Shown one piece after another: positions 1-6,605 of a stretch of 18,699 nucleotides of DNA. Below the pieces are notes generated by a model. The model was not told the DNA's origin, searched no databases, and worked only from the letters and a program-made list of their open reading frames with translations. The stretch is from Pseudomonadota bacterium (lineage in GTDB: Bacteria; Chloroflexota; Ktedonobacteria; Ktedonobacterales; JACDGC01). The stretch lies in the NCBI GenBank assembly GCA_021323815.1, contig JAJPKG010000393.1, positions 1 through 18,699 of the forward strand. Reading direction: 5' to 3'. The first letter of the stretch is position 1. Each line of letters opens with the position of its first letter. A program made the position numbers and the translations under genes.

Positions 1-1161
1 CCCGGCGCGGGCGAGCATGGCGGGCGCGTGGTGGCGCAGGGGACTTTCGCGGAAGTGGCAGCGCACCCCACGTCGATCACCGGCCACTATCTTTCGGGCA
101 AATTGCAGATTCCGGTACCGGAAAAGCGCCGCGAGGGCAACGGCGAGAAGCTGGTGATCAAGGGTGCGCGGGAACATAACCTGAAAGACATCACCGTGAC
201 CATTCCGCTGGGAATGTTCGTGGCGGTGACCGGCGTTTCCGGTTCCGGCAAAAGCTCGCTGGTCAACGGCATCTTATATCCCAAGCTGGCGCACGACCTC
301 AACCGCGCTCACACGCGCCCCGGCGATGTGGATCGCATCGACGGCATCGAGGCGCTGGATAAAGTCATCGACATCGACCAGTCACCCATCGGGCGCACGC
401 CGCGCTCCAATCCGGCGACGTATACGGGGGCGTTCACCACCATCCGTGAGTTGTTCGCGCAGGTACCGGAAGCGCGGTCGCGCGGCTATGGGCCTGGCCG
501 CTTCTCGTTCAATGTGAAGGGCGGGCGCTGCGAGGCGTGCAAGGGCGACGGCATCATCAAGATCGAGATGAACTTCTTGCCGGATGTTTACGTGCCGTGC
601 GAGGTGTGTCACGGCAAACGCTATAACCGTGAGGCGCTGGAGATCCACTACAAAGGCAAAAATATCGCCGACGTGCTGGATATGACCATCGAGGAAGCGG
701 CGGAGTTCTTCGCGGCGATCCCGTCGCTGTCCAATAAGCTCAAAACGCTGCGCGACGTGGGCCTGGGCTATGTGAAGCTGGGCCAGCCGGCCACCACGCT
801 TTCGGGCGGCGAGGCGCAGCGCGTGAAGCTGGCCACCGAACTCTCGCGCCGCGCCACCGGTCGCACGCTCTACATCCTGGACGAACCCACCACCGGCCTG
901 CATTTCGCGGACGTGGAGCGGCTGCTGGCCGTGCTGCACCGCCTGGCCGATGCCGGCAACACCATTGTTGTCATCGAACACAATCTGGATGTGATCAAAT
1001 CTGCCGACTGGATCATCGATCTTGGCCCCGAAGGCGGCAGCCGGGGGGGGCAGATCGTCGCCACCGGCACGCCGGAACAGATCGCCGCCAATCCCGCCAG
1101 CCACACGGGGCGCTTCCTGGCCCCGATGCTGCGCAAGCCACAAGCGGCAGGCACGCGCTGA
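1..1161 (+). CDS. uvrA: UvrA, excinuclease ABC subunit A (C-terminal part, 5' end outside window)
   Basis: UvrA is the damage-sensing ABC ATPase of nucleotide excision repair; it loads UvrB on damaged DNA in the cytoplasm. The reading frame is open from base 1 (PGAGEHGGRVVAQGT, a typical UvrA stretch), so the gene enters from upstream and only about 386 C-terminal residues are present. Seen in order: the second ATPase Walker A (GVSGSGKSSL, near 232-261), the insertion with the C-terminal zinc finger (CEAC, 19 residues, CEVC, near 529-612), the ABC signature LSGGEAQRV (near 799-825) and Walker B LYILDEPTTGLH (near 868-903). The finger cysteines and ATPase motifs are intact and the protein ends at a normal family position. 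A GTG at 28 is internal to the gene, not a start. No clear terminator follows; a hairpin repeat begins about 40 bases after the stop. Confidence 0.98.
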   Translation, partial: PGAGEHGGRVVAQGTFAEVAAHPTSITGHYLSGKLQIPVPEKRREGNGEKLVIKGAREHNLKDITVTIPLGMFVAVTGVSGSGKSSLVNGILYPKLAHDLNRAHTRPGDVDRIDGIEALDKVIDIDQSPIGRTPRSNPATYTGAFTTIRELFAQVPEARSRGYGPGRFSFNVKGGRCEACKGDGIIKIEMNFLPDVYVPCEVCHGKRYNREALEIHYKGKNIADVLDMTIEEAAEFFAAIPSLSNKLKTLRDVGLGYVKLGQPATTLSGGEAQRVKLATELSRRATGRTLYILDEPTTGLHFADVERLLAVLHRLADAGNTIVVIEHNLDVIKSADWIIDLGPEGGSRGGQIVATGTPEQIAANPASHTGRFLAPMLRKPQAAGTR

Positions 1162-1201
1162 CGAGGGCAACGCTTGGGAACAGAGGTGCCGCTGGCAATC
1201 A

Positions 1202-1271
1202 GGCGTGAGTCTGATTGGTAAGCACGCTGGCTGAACCAAGAATCTGCTACGGCTTGAGCCTATGCGGAGTG
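1202..1271 (+). repeat. Dispersed hairpin repeat, family A, copy 1
   Basis: The core 1226-1268 matches 6144-6186 at 41 of 43 positions in the same orientation. Both copies also start with GGCGTGAG exactly 24 bases before the core, with a variable 16-base segment between. The core folds: GGCT pairs with AGCC, CAAG with CTTG and CTG with CGG around a CTA loop, with small bulges. CAC (1223-1225) can pair with GTG (1269-1271). It lies 41 bases after the uvrA stop. A REP/MITE-like nature is inferred; no transposase is nearby. Confidence 0.75.
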
Positions 1272-1342
1272 TCAAACCCACAGCATTTTCGCGAGGGATA
1301 ACACCCAAATTTCCCACAGGGCGCATATCGTTTCTCCAACTC

Positions 1343-1348
1343 TATAAT
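1343..1348 (+). promoter_or_regulatory. Candidate -10 box for the 1472 gene
   Basis: Perfect TATAAT, about 120 bases before the start codon. No good -35 hexamer lies at 16-18 bp spacing, so this is a weak promoter call. Confidence 0.3.
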
Positions 1349-1471
1349 GGCACGTAAACCTTGTCTTTGCTGCCTTTCATGGATTCGCTTGGGCAAGAGG
1401 ATGTTATTTCTTTCCCCGCAAGGCGTTATAACTGATCGTGAACCTGATATCCTTCTCATAAGGACGAGCAG

Positions 1472-2446
1472 ATGCCGCCAGAGAATAATTCACCACCGTC
1501 TTTTGAGGGGTTACCCGATCAACCGCTGATCTATCAGCCGATGCCTTCAGACATGATGCGCCCGCTTTCCGGCGAAGGGCCTGCGGGCAGTGAAGAATTC
1601 GTTTCGCCATACGACTATCCTGTTTCGTCAAAGCCCAGCAATTTATCAGATTACCTGGGGCAATATCCGCCGCCGCCGCCGGCAGGAACCCCAGGAAGGA
1701 GGCCGCGTCCCCCCATTCCAGCAGTTGTCCTCAGCGTGGCGCTGGCCCTCGCCGTGCTATTGCTGGCGAGTGGTTTGCTGATAGTGGTCTTGCGGGGCAA
1801 CGCCACGCCGCCCATCCAACTGACCATTGTGGAAAAAACGGCCACTGCAACGGCCAAAGCGACCCAGATGGCAACGCACCCAACCCCACAACACACGCCG
1901 GCGGCGTCAGCTACCCCCACTGCGCTCCCTGGTGGTACCGGTCCTGGACCCGGCCCTCAACCCACCGCGACGCCCGCGCCAAACGCGACCGCGACACCGG
2001 CACCAGCAACGCCCGTCCCGCCGGTGCAGACATTTACCGATGAGCTGAATTCGCTGAGCTATGCTGCCGCGCATTCAGCGAATATCAAAATCGACAATGC
2101 CAGCATCCTTGACAGCGACCCCTCGCGCGCCGTTCGCACATCCCTGAATGCTGAGTGGATCGTATGGCATAAGCCGAACCTCATGGCATTCACCGCCGTA
2201 ACCCATTTTTTCACCGGTGATGCGATGCCCGCGTTCAGCTTTTTCATCTCGGCAGACGGCTCATCCTGGCAGGCTGTTTCACCGCATGTGGCAACCGCCG
2301 CTGGAACAACATCCGGCTGGCAGGTGGATACATACACGCTGCAAGGCATCAGCAGCGCGAATTATCTCAAGATTCAGTGGGGAACCGGCACCACGAATCA
2401 ATGGACGCCGCAGGTTGGCCGGGTGCAGATCATGTTCCAACCTTAG
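1472..2446 (+). CDS. Single-pass membrane protein with Thr/Pro linker and C-terminal beta-rich domain (unknown function)
   Basis: A 324-residue protein. Residues 1-83 are a Pro-rich hydrophilic N-terminal segment, probably cytoplasmic, ending in a basic GRRPRP stretch. One membrane helix follows at about 84-107. Residues 115-185 are a low-complexity Thr/Ala/Pro/Gly linker, typical of cell-wall-spanning stalks. The C-terminal domain (about 187-324) is beta-rich with Trp and Gly turns (FFISADGSSWQAV, YLKIQWGTG); it resembles galactose-binding-like/discoidin folds, but I could not confirm a family. The start is set by AAGGA at 1460-1464, 7 bases before ATG. The next gene starts 78 bases later on the same strand with its own strong ribosome-binding site, so the two may be co-transcribed. 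Likely role, by inference: surface binding or sensing. Confidence 0.85.
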   Translation: MPPENNSPPSFEGLPDQPLIYQPMPSDMMRPLSGEGPAGSEEFVSPYDYPVSSKPSNLSDYLGQYPPPPPAGTPGRRPRPPIPAVVLSVALALAVLLLASGLLIVVLRGNATPPIQLTIVEKTATATAKATQMATHPTPQHTPAASATPTALPGGTGPGPGPQPTATPAPNATATPAPATPVPPVQTFTDELNSLSYAAAHSANIKIDNASILDSDPSRAVRTSLNAEWIVWHKPNLMAFTAVTHFFTGDAMPAFSFFISADGSSWQAVSPHVATAAGTTSGWQVDTYTLQGISSANYLKIQWGTGTTNQWTPQVGRVQIMFQP

Positions 2447-2524
2447 CGGTCAGACAGCAACGCGAGAGCGACCACAGTGCGTTGTTGTCCTTTTTCAGGC
2501 TTTCTACTGCATACGGAGGTCATC

Positions 2525-4273
2525 ATGAACCTGAACCGCGCACTCATCGGCATCACCATTGCTCTCAGCATCATGGGCTTGCTGATCGCACACACGCACA
2601 TTCTGCCCACTCCCGGTCGGCCACGTCCCTACACCGCGCCCACCATCAGCAGTTTTTTTCCCAGCAGCGGCGCGGTTGGCACGGTTGTCACGGTGTTAGG
2701 GACGGGATTTGCTAACGCCACCAGTGTCCAACTGAATGGTCACTCGGTAGGCAGCTTCACCATTGTTTCCAGCACCCAGCTCTCATTCAATGTTCTCTGG
2801 AGTGCCACCAGCGGGCCGATCACGGTGATCAACACCGATGGCCAGGCCACGACGACAAGCAATTTCACTGTCACGCTGGGCATCGTCGCCAGCAATCCCA
2901 CACCCGCGCCCGGAAGCGAGCTGGCGGTCAATGGCACGGCCTTTGGCAGCGGCGAGCCGATCGATATCTATTTCGACACAAATGACATCAAGCTGGCAGT
3001 GGCGAACAGCAACGGCGACATCAGTGTTGCCGTCTATATTCCGCTCTCGGCCACGCCCGGCGCGCATTATTTCACGGCGGTCGGCAGGCGCACCTTTCTC
3101 GCGGCGCAATATCCCGTGACGGTGCGAACAAACTGGGGATCATTCCAAAACGGCGCGCTGCACCAGAGCGTGAATCCGGTGGAAAACGTGTTGAGCGCCT
3201 CTAACGTCAGCGGATTGCAACAAGATTGGGCGTTTGCCGGCACCGCCGCTGGCACGGAATCACCAGTGATCTCCGGCGGCACCGCTTTCATCGCGTCCAG
3301 CAGCGGCGTCATGACGGCGGTGAACCCCACCACCGGCGCACAGATGTGGACTTCTGGCACCGGTGGCACCATTGCCAGCGCGGCAGCGGCGTCTAGCACC
3401 AGCAACCTCGTGTATGTCGGCGCGAGCGACGGCAAACTCTACGCCTTCAGCGGCATCTCAGGCGCGCCGCTGTGGAGCTATCCGACCGGTGCGGGCATCG
3501 TGGGGACCCCCACGCTTTCCGGAGCGAACATCTACTTCGGCTCGAAAGACGGCAAGGTATACGCGCTGAATGCCAGCACCGGCAGCTTTGTCTGGAGCTA
3601 TGCCACCGGCGGGCCGGTGCTGTCTTCCCCGGCAGTGGCGAACGGCGTTGTTTACATCGGCTCGAACGATGATAGCCTCTACGCGCTGAATGCCGCCACC
3701 GGTGCGCTCATCTGGAGCTATGCTACCGGCGGGCCTATCCACTCGTCTCCCTCGGTGGCCAACGGCACGGTGTATGTCGGCTCTGAGGACAACTCAATCT
3801 ATGCCATCAGCGCGGCATTGGGAACGAAGACGTGGAGTGTCGCCACCGGCGCACCGGTTGATGCTTCGCCGGCAGTGTTTAACGGCATCGTCTATATCGG
3901 CTCCGGCGATGCCAAATTCTACGCGCTGAACGCGGCCACCGGCACATCGGTCTGGACGCTCACCACCGGCGGGGCCATCACCTCGGCCCCGGCAGTAGCG
4001 AACGGCGTTGTCTATATCGGCTCGGAAGACCACAACCTGTATGCGCTGAATGCGGCCACCGGCGCGACGTTGCTGACGATTCATACAGACAGCGCCATCG
4101 ACTCATCGGCGGCGGTGGCCAATGGCATGGTCTACATCGTTGTTGGCAGCCCGGCGAGCTTGACGGCATATGACCTTAATGCATCGCTCACGCCGCCGAC
4201 AGTGAAACGGCCCAATCCCAAGCAACTGCATCCCAACCGCAACCTCAAGCCGACGCCGTCATCCGCGGCATAA
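2525..4273 (+). CDS. Exported IPT/TIG-domain plus PQQ-like beta-propeller protein
   Basis: 582 residues. A hydrophobic N-terminal helix (about 5-22) serves as signal or anchor. An IPT/TIG immunoglobulin-like domain follows at about 37-117 (PTISSFFPSSGAVGTVVTVLGTGF-type start), then a second Ig-like domain (about 118-200). From about 235 to 550 it is a PQQ-like/WD40-like propeller with strands such as VVYIGSxDxxLYALNAATG. Residues 341-540 form five repeats of exactly 40 residues with no indels. The C-terminus is basic and disordered. No dehydrogenase active-site signature is visible, so this is more likely a BamB/YncE-like structural propeller than an enzyme. The start is ATG at 2525 with GGAGGT at 2515-2520; an in-frame GTG at 2477 lacks a ribosome-binding site. 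Function on the cell surface is unknown. Confidence 0.9.
   Translation: MNLNRALIGITIALSIMGLLIAHTHILPTPGRPRPYTAPTISSFFPSSGAVGTVVTVLGTGFANATSVQLNGHSVGSFTIVSSTQLSFNVLWSATSGPITVINTDGQATTTSNFTVTLGIVASNPTPAPGSELAVNGTAFGSGEPIDIYFDTNDIKLAVANSNGDISVAVYIPLSATPGAHYFTAVGRRTFLAAQYPVTVRTNWGSFQNGALHQSVNPVENVLSASNVSGLQQDWAFAGTAAGTESPVISGGTAFIASSSGVMTAVNPTTGAQMWTSGTGGTIASAAAASSTSNLVYVGASDGKLYAFSGISGAPLWSYPTGAGIVGTPTLSGANIYFGSKDGKVYALNASTGSFVWSYATGGPVLSSPAVANGVVYIGSNDDSLYALNAATGALIWSYATGGPIHSSPSVANGTVYVGSEDNSIYAISAALGTKTWSVATGAPVDASPAVFNGIVYIGSGDAKFYALNAATGTSVWTLTTGGAITSAPAVANGVVYIGSEDHNLYALNAATGATLLTIHTDSAIDSSAAVANGMVYIVVGSPASLTAYDLNASLTPPTVKRPNPKQLHPNRNLKPTPSSAA
3541..4140 (+). repeat. Tandem 120-bp coding repeats (propeller blades)
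   Basis: Five consecutive 120-bp units encode 40-residue blades in exact register. Neighbouring units share long near-identical DNA runs, for example TACGCGCTGAATGCC and TGGAGCTATGC recur 120 bases apart, which suggests recent duplication as well as protein-level constraint. Weaker copies extend upstream to about 3230. Confidence 0.85.
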
Positions 4274-4343
4274 GGTTTGGCAATCTCCGTCCGGCAGGGA
4301 AGGAATACCATATTCTTTTCTTGCCGGCTAGCGCGAAAATGAT

Positions 4344-4364
4344 ATCCCCGGTTGTGCCGGGGAT
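4344..4364. repeat. Perfect 8-bp stem-loop (possible terminator)
   Basis: ATCCCCGG (4344-4351), TTGTG loop, CCGGGGAT (4357-4364), about 70 bases after the propeller gene. It has no T-run, so it would be a non-canonical terminator or an RNA-stability element. Confidence 0.55.
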
Positions 4365-4395
4365 GAGCATTGCCGGTGGTTTCCGACCGCCGGCT

Positions 4396-4426
4396 CTCTT
4401 TTCTTTCCGCGTGGCCAAGAAAAGAG
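4396..4426. repeat. Perfect 10-bp inverted repeat before the methyltransferase
   Basis: CTCTTTTCTT (4396-4405) and AAGAAAAGAG (4417-4426) are exact complements around an 11-base loop. The pyrimidine/purine arms resemble widespread intergenic palindromes. It ends 58 bases before the chosen ATG of the next gene, so it lies in its leader or promoter region. Confidence 0.65.
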
Positions 4427-4484
4427 CGAATGGCACTCAACTTGCTGCATGACCACGTCGCATTTTTCGGTGAGGAACAAACGC

Positions 4485-5396
4485 ATGGAGCCTGATTCGA
4501 CGGGCATTGACGGCGAAGACACCGCCCCACATCCACGACGGCAGCAGAGCAATCACGACAAAGGTAACGGGCAGCCAGGGGTGCGCCCAGATGTCTGGGA
4601 ATCACACCGGCTCTATATCGAGCATCATCTGTTTCACTACGTTCTGGGCGGCAATTATATCGCCACGTTGCAAAATCCCCGCTTCATTCTGGATGTAGGC
4701 TGCGGTCCCGGTCACTGGGGCTTTGATATGGCGCGCCAGCATCCCATGAGTCAGGTGGTGGGCGTCGATATCGACATACCACTCCTCCCAAAGAACGCGC
4801 CGCCGAATTATCGCGCCGTCGCGGTGTCCGCGCTGGACCAGTTGCCCTTTGATGATGCCACCTTCGATTATGCCCACATGCGCCTGCAAGCGATGAAAAT
4901 TCGCGTGCATCAATGGCCGCTGGTGTTGCGCGAAATGCTGCGCGTAACCAGGCCCGGCGGCTGGGTGGAATTGCTCGAACTGGGCATGCCCGACATCGGC
5001 CAGCCGTTTATCTGGAAATGCCTTGCCGCGCTGGGCCGGCGCGATGGGCTGGATATCTTCCCCGGCATGCAACCGGCATATTGGCTGCAACAGGCCGGCG
5101 CGGAAGATGTGCAGACGCGTGAGGTGATGCTGTCACGCGAGCTTTCCGACGGGCGCACGGGTCGGCTGCTGATGCATGACATGCTGCAAATCGCTGAGCG
5201 CGTGCGCGATGACATCCTGGCGCTCAACATCACCACCGCCGGCTCTTATGACATGGCGCTGGCGTCCATGCAACGCCATCTGCTGCGCGCCACCCGCACT
5301 GAGACCCTGCCGGTTTACGTGATGGTTGGCCGTCGTCCCACTGTGTATCCCCCAGAAACGCCCTCACCTCCGGCTGAACAACCGACATCCGATTAG
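4485..5396 (+). CDS. Class I SAM-dependent methyltransferase
   Basis: 303 residues. SAM-binding motif I is ILDVGCGPGHWG (about 68-79). Motif II carries the acidic residue in VVGVDID (91-97). The post-motif segment DQLPFDDATFDYAHMR and the RVTRPGGWVELLE strand are typical of Methyltransf_11/25 proteins. About 65 polar N-terminal residues precede the fold. The substrate is unknown; the TRPGG loop and overall shape fit small-molecule, lipid or quinone-type methylases more than rRNA enzymes. I chose ATG 4485 because GAGG (4472-4475) sits 9 bases upstream; the in-frame ATG at 4449 has no ribosome-binding site. The C-terminus is Pro-rich. The next small gene begins 81 bases later and may be co-transcribed up to the terminator at 5615. 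Confidence 0.92.
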   Translation: MEPDSTGIDGEDTAPHPRRQQSNHDKGNGQPGVRPDVWESHRLYIEHHLFHYVLGGNYIATLQNPRFILDVGCGPGHWGFDMARQHPMSQVVGVDIDIPLLPKNAPPNYRAVAVSALDQLPFDDATFDYAHMRLQAMKIRVHQWPLVLREMLRVTRPGGWVELLELGMPDIGQPFIWKCLAALGRRDGLDIFPGMQPAYWLQQAGAEDVQTREVMLSRELSDGRTGRLLMHDMLQIAERVRDDILALNITTAGSYDMALASMQRHLLRATRTETLPVYVMVGRRPTVYPPETPSPPAEQPTSD

Positions 5397-5477
5397 GTTG
5401 CATTGGCAACAAAATTGCTGGCTCACCGCCCATTATCGTTCGCGCGGTCTGCGCTAGCCTATGGGAAAGGAGCCGAT

Positions 5478-5609
5478 ATGGAGCCGGAGATCGTCGAAGT
5501 CGAACTGGATGGGATGATATTCAGCGCATCATGCGTGGAGGGCTTGCACCAGCGCTGCGACCACGAAGCATGCCTCTGTGACTGCCATCTGCAAGATGAA
5601 CATGAGTGA
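5478..5609 (+). CDS. Small Cys/His-rich peptide, putative zinc-binding (43 aa)
   Basis: A 43-residue acidic protein with a compact C-terminal Cys/His cluster: CVEGLHQRCDHEACLCDCH. The spacing (C, then H-x2-C, then C-x-C-x-C-H) suggests one bound metal ion; short proteins ending in similar CxCxCH motifs occur in Actinobacteria and Chloroflexota with no known function. The start is ATG 5478, supported by a very strong ribosome-binding site GGAAAGGAG (5464-5472), 5 bases upstream. An in-frame upstream extension to 5403 exists but lacks such a site. The gene is followed within 6 bases by an intrinsic terminator, which supports it as a real, separately ended unit. Function is not known. Confidence 0.75.
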   Translation: MEPEIVEVELDGMIFSASCVEGLHQRCDHEACLCDCHLQDEHE

Positions 5610-5614
5610 TGAGC

Positions 5615-5648
5615 GCGCCGGGGAAAGCTTTCTCCGGCGCTGCTTTTT
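5615..5648 (+). terminator. Rho-independent terminator
   Basis: The 26-base near-perfect palindrome 5615-5640 (GCGCCGG arm, one G/T mismatch, AAGCTT centre) is followed by a T5 run at 5644-5648. It closes the methyltransferase/small-peptide unit on the plus strand. Confidence 0.85.
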
Positions 5649-5667
5649 CGCGCAACGATCCCCTGGT

Positions 5668-6108
5668 TTATGCATCCGTCCACCAGTCTCCGACATTCCA
5701 AAGCACATGCTCAGGCTGAGGATCAAGCTGGAAATTGTGAATGGTGCCTCTGACGAGCGCGATGTTGGGCAAATCATAAAGCGGCAGATAGTCATAGCGC
5801 CCGGCGGCGTACCTGTACAACGCCCCATATTGTTGCACGCGGGTCGTCCAATCCAGTGTGCGCTGTGCCCGTTGAATGCTGACATCGACATAGGGATCGC
5901 TCACGCTGGCAACATTGATCAGCGGTTGCCCGTCAACGGGATGGCACTGTGCAGCGCAGGCAAGCAGCTGCGCCATTTGCATGCGAGCGGGCGCAGCCGG
6001 CTGAGCGCTGACGTAGAGCACGAGTTGAATGGGCGTTTTGCCGTCAGCATAGGTGCGCAAACCGTTTGGCCCGATATGATATCCCGCTTGGTCCAGCAAG
6101 AGTGGCTG
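5668..6108 (-). pseudogene. C-terminal remnant of a peptide/oligopeptide ABC transporter solute-binding protein (SBP_bac_5)
   Basis: The minus-strand frame reads LLDQAGYHIGPNGLRTYADG, then IQLVL, then SDPYVDVSIQRAQRTLD, DYLPLYDLPNIALVRG and a closing HVLWNVGDWW, the usual C-terminal signature of DppA/OppA-type lipoproteins. About 146 residues remain of a family that is normally 500 or more. The signal peptide and N-terminal lobe are absent, and the segment between VLYVSAQ and SDPYVD looks shorter than usual (about 60 residues by my alignment from memory). There is no plausible start: an in-frame TAG (6109-6111) precedes it and no ribosome-binding site is seen. The other side of that TAG is repeat A. 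I read it as a decayed, truncated gene. Confidence 0.8.
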
Positions 6109-6119
6109 CTACGGCGCAC

Positions 6120-6187
6120 GGCGTGAGATCCATCCGCACGTCCGCTGGCTGAACCAAGAATCCGCTACGGCTTGAGCCGATGCGGAC
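6120..6187 (+). repeat. Dispersed hairpin repeat, family A, copy 2
   Basis: Second copy of the 1202-1271 element. Here the outer stem is perfect: GTCCGC (6140-6145) pairs with GCGGAC (6182-6187), enclosing GGCT/AGCC, CAAG/CTTG and CCG/CGG stems around a CTA loop. It lies precisely between the solute-binding-protein remnant and the DUF433-like remnant. Confidence 0.8.
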
Positions 6188-6261
6188 GGCACGCGGGTTC
6201 CTTTGATGACTGGTTTGCCGAAGCGCACATTGGGATCGATTGTGATACCGGGATAGATTTC
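6187..6261 (-). pseudogene. N-terminal remnant of a DUF433-type (VapB-like antitoxin) protein
   Basis: The minus-strand frame reads IYPG followed by IDPNVRFGKPVIKGTRVP, the hallmark opening of DUF433 proteins, many of which are antitoxin-like partners of PIN-type toxins. It is cut on both sides: an in-frame TAA (6262-6264) lies directly upstream with no start codon after it, and the coding similarity ends at VP where repeat A begins. Only about 25 residues survive of a family of about 75-120. It shares a frame with the solute-binding-protein remnant across the repeat, which is probably a coincidence of the junction. No toxin gene remains nearby. Confidence 0.65.
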
Positions 6262-6320
6262 TTACAGAAACTTCTCCTCGCTTTCGCCGCTTGCTCCATC
6301 CGGCATCAGTCCGCACAATG

Positions 6321-6605
6321 TCAGCGCCCCTGCACTTTCCACGCGCGCTGGCGCACGAAACGCAGCACGGCGCGTGTTTCCGGCAGCGTGATCAGGCGGG
6401 TGGCGTGGTCGCGTTGCAGCACGAAATGCAGCGCCATCGCCTGGTCGTCCAGCGCGGACCACTGCGGGCGCACGAAGATCGGTTGCACCAGATCCCAGCC
6501 CTCGGCTAATAAACGGCGCAGGGTGTGCAGCGGGCGACGCGCGTCACCCTTGCCGGACGCGCCGAATGATCCGATCCCTGGCAGTGACGAAGACTGCATG
6601 ATCAT
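6321..6605 (-). CDS. Conserved-looking hypothetical protein at the end of the division cluster (94 aa)
   Basis: I do not recognise this family. The protein is 94 residues, basic, with a Ser/Gly-rich first 20 residues and a folded-looking remainder (LRRLLAEGWDLVQPIFVRPQW, then ALHFVLQRD and TRAVLRFV), suggesting a small alpha/beta domain. It is likely real for two reasons visible in the DNA: its ATG overlaps the ftsI stop as ATGA (6605-6602), and AGGAGG (plus-strand CCTCCT, 6612-6617) lies 6 bases upstream inside ftsI. It has no membrane segment. Being translationally coupled to ftsI, it may take part in division or wall synthesis, but that is inference. The usual next genes of such clusters (murE, murF, mraY) do not follow. 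Confidence 0.72.
   Translation of the reverse strand: MIMQSSSLPGIGSFGASGKGDARRPLHTLRRLLAEGWDLVQPIFVRPQWSALDDQAMALHFVLQRDHATRLITLPETRAVLRFVRQRAWKVQGR

Larger units (their letters stand above)
1162..1471. other. Intergenic region uvrA to membrane protein (310 bp)
   Basis: No gene is supportable here. It holds repeat A copy 1 (1202-1271) and a perfect TATAAT hexamer at 1343-1348 that could be a -10 box for the downstream gene, although the 17-bp-upstream hexamer is a poor -35. The downstream ribosome-binding site AAGGA is at 1460-1464. Confidence 0.6.

Noticed and set aside
382..1326. Long minus-strand open frame opposite uvrA (314 codons)
   Set aside because: It is antisense to a certain gene, has low-complexity basic/Gly composition and no family motif; high GC leaves the opposite strand open by chance.
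2477..2524. Upstream GTG start for the propeller protein
   Set aside because: No ribosome-binding site; ATG 2525 has GGAGGT and begins with a proper signal helix.
3541..4140. Regular repeats as a CRISPR array
   Set aside because: Units are 120 bp, coding throughout and in frame; there are no spacers or cas genes.
2525..4273. PQQ-dependent dehydrogenase
   Set aside because: Only the propeller repeats are present; no catalytic Asp/Cys-pair region or haem motif is visible.
5578..6126. Plus-strand frame of 182 codons across the remnant region
   Set aside because: It runs through the intrinsic terminator and is antisense to the recognisable solute-binding-protein remnant.
6187..6261. An intact toxin-antitoxin system
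   Set aside because: Only a short N-terminal DUF433-like piece remains, without a start codon and without a toxin gene.
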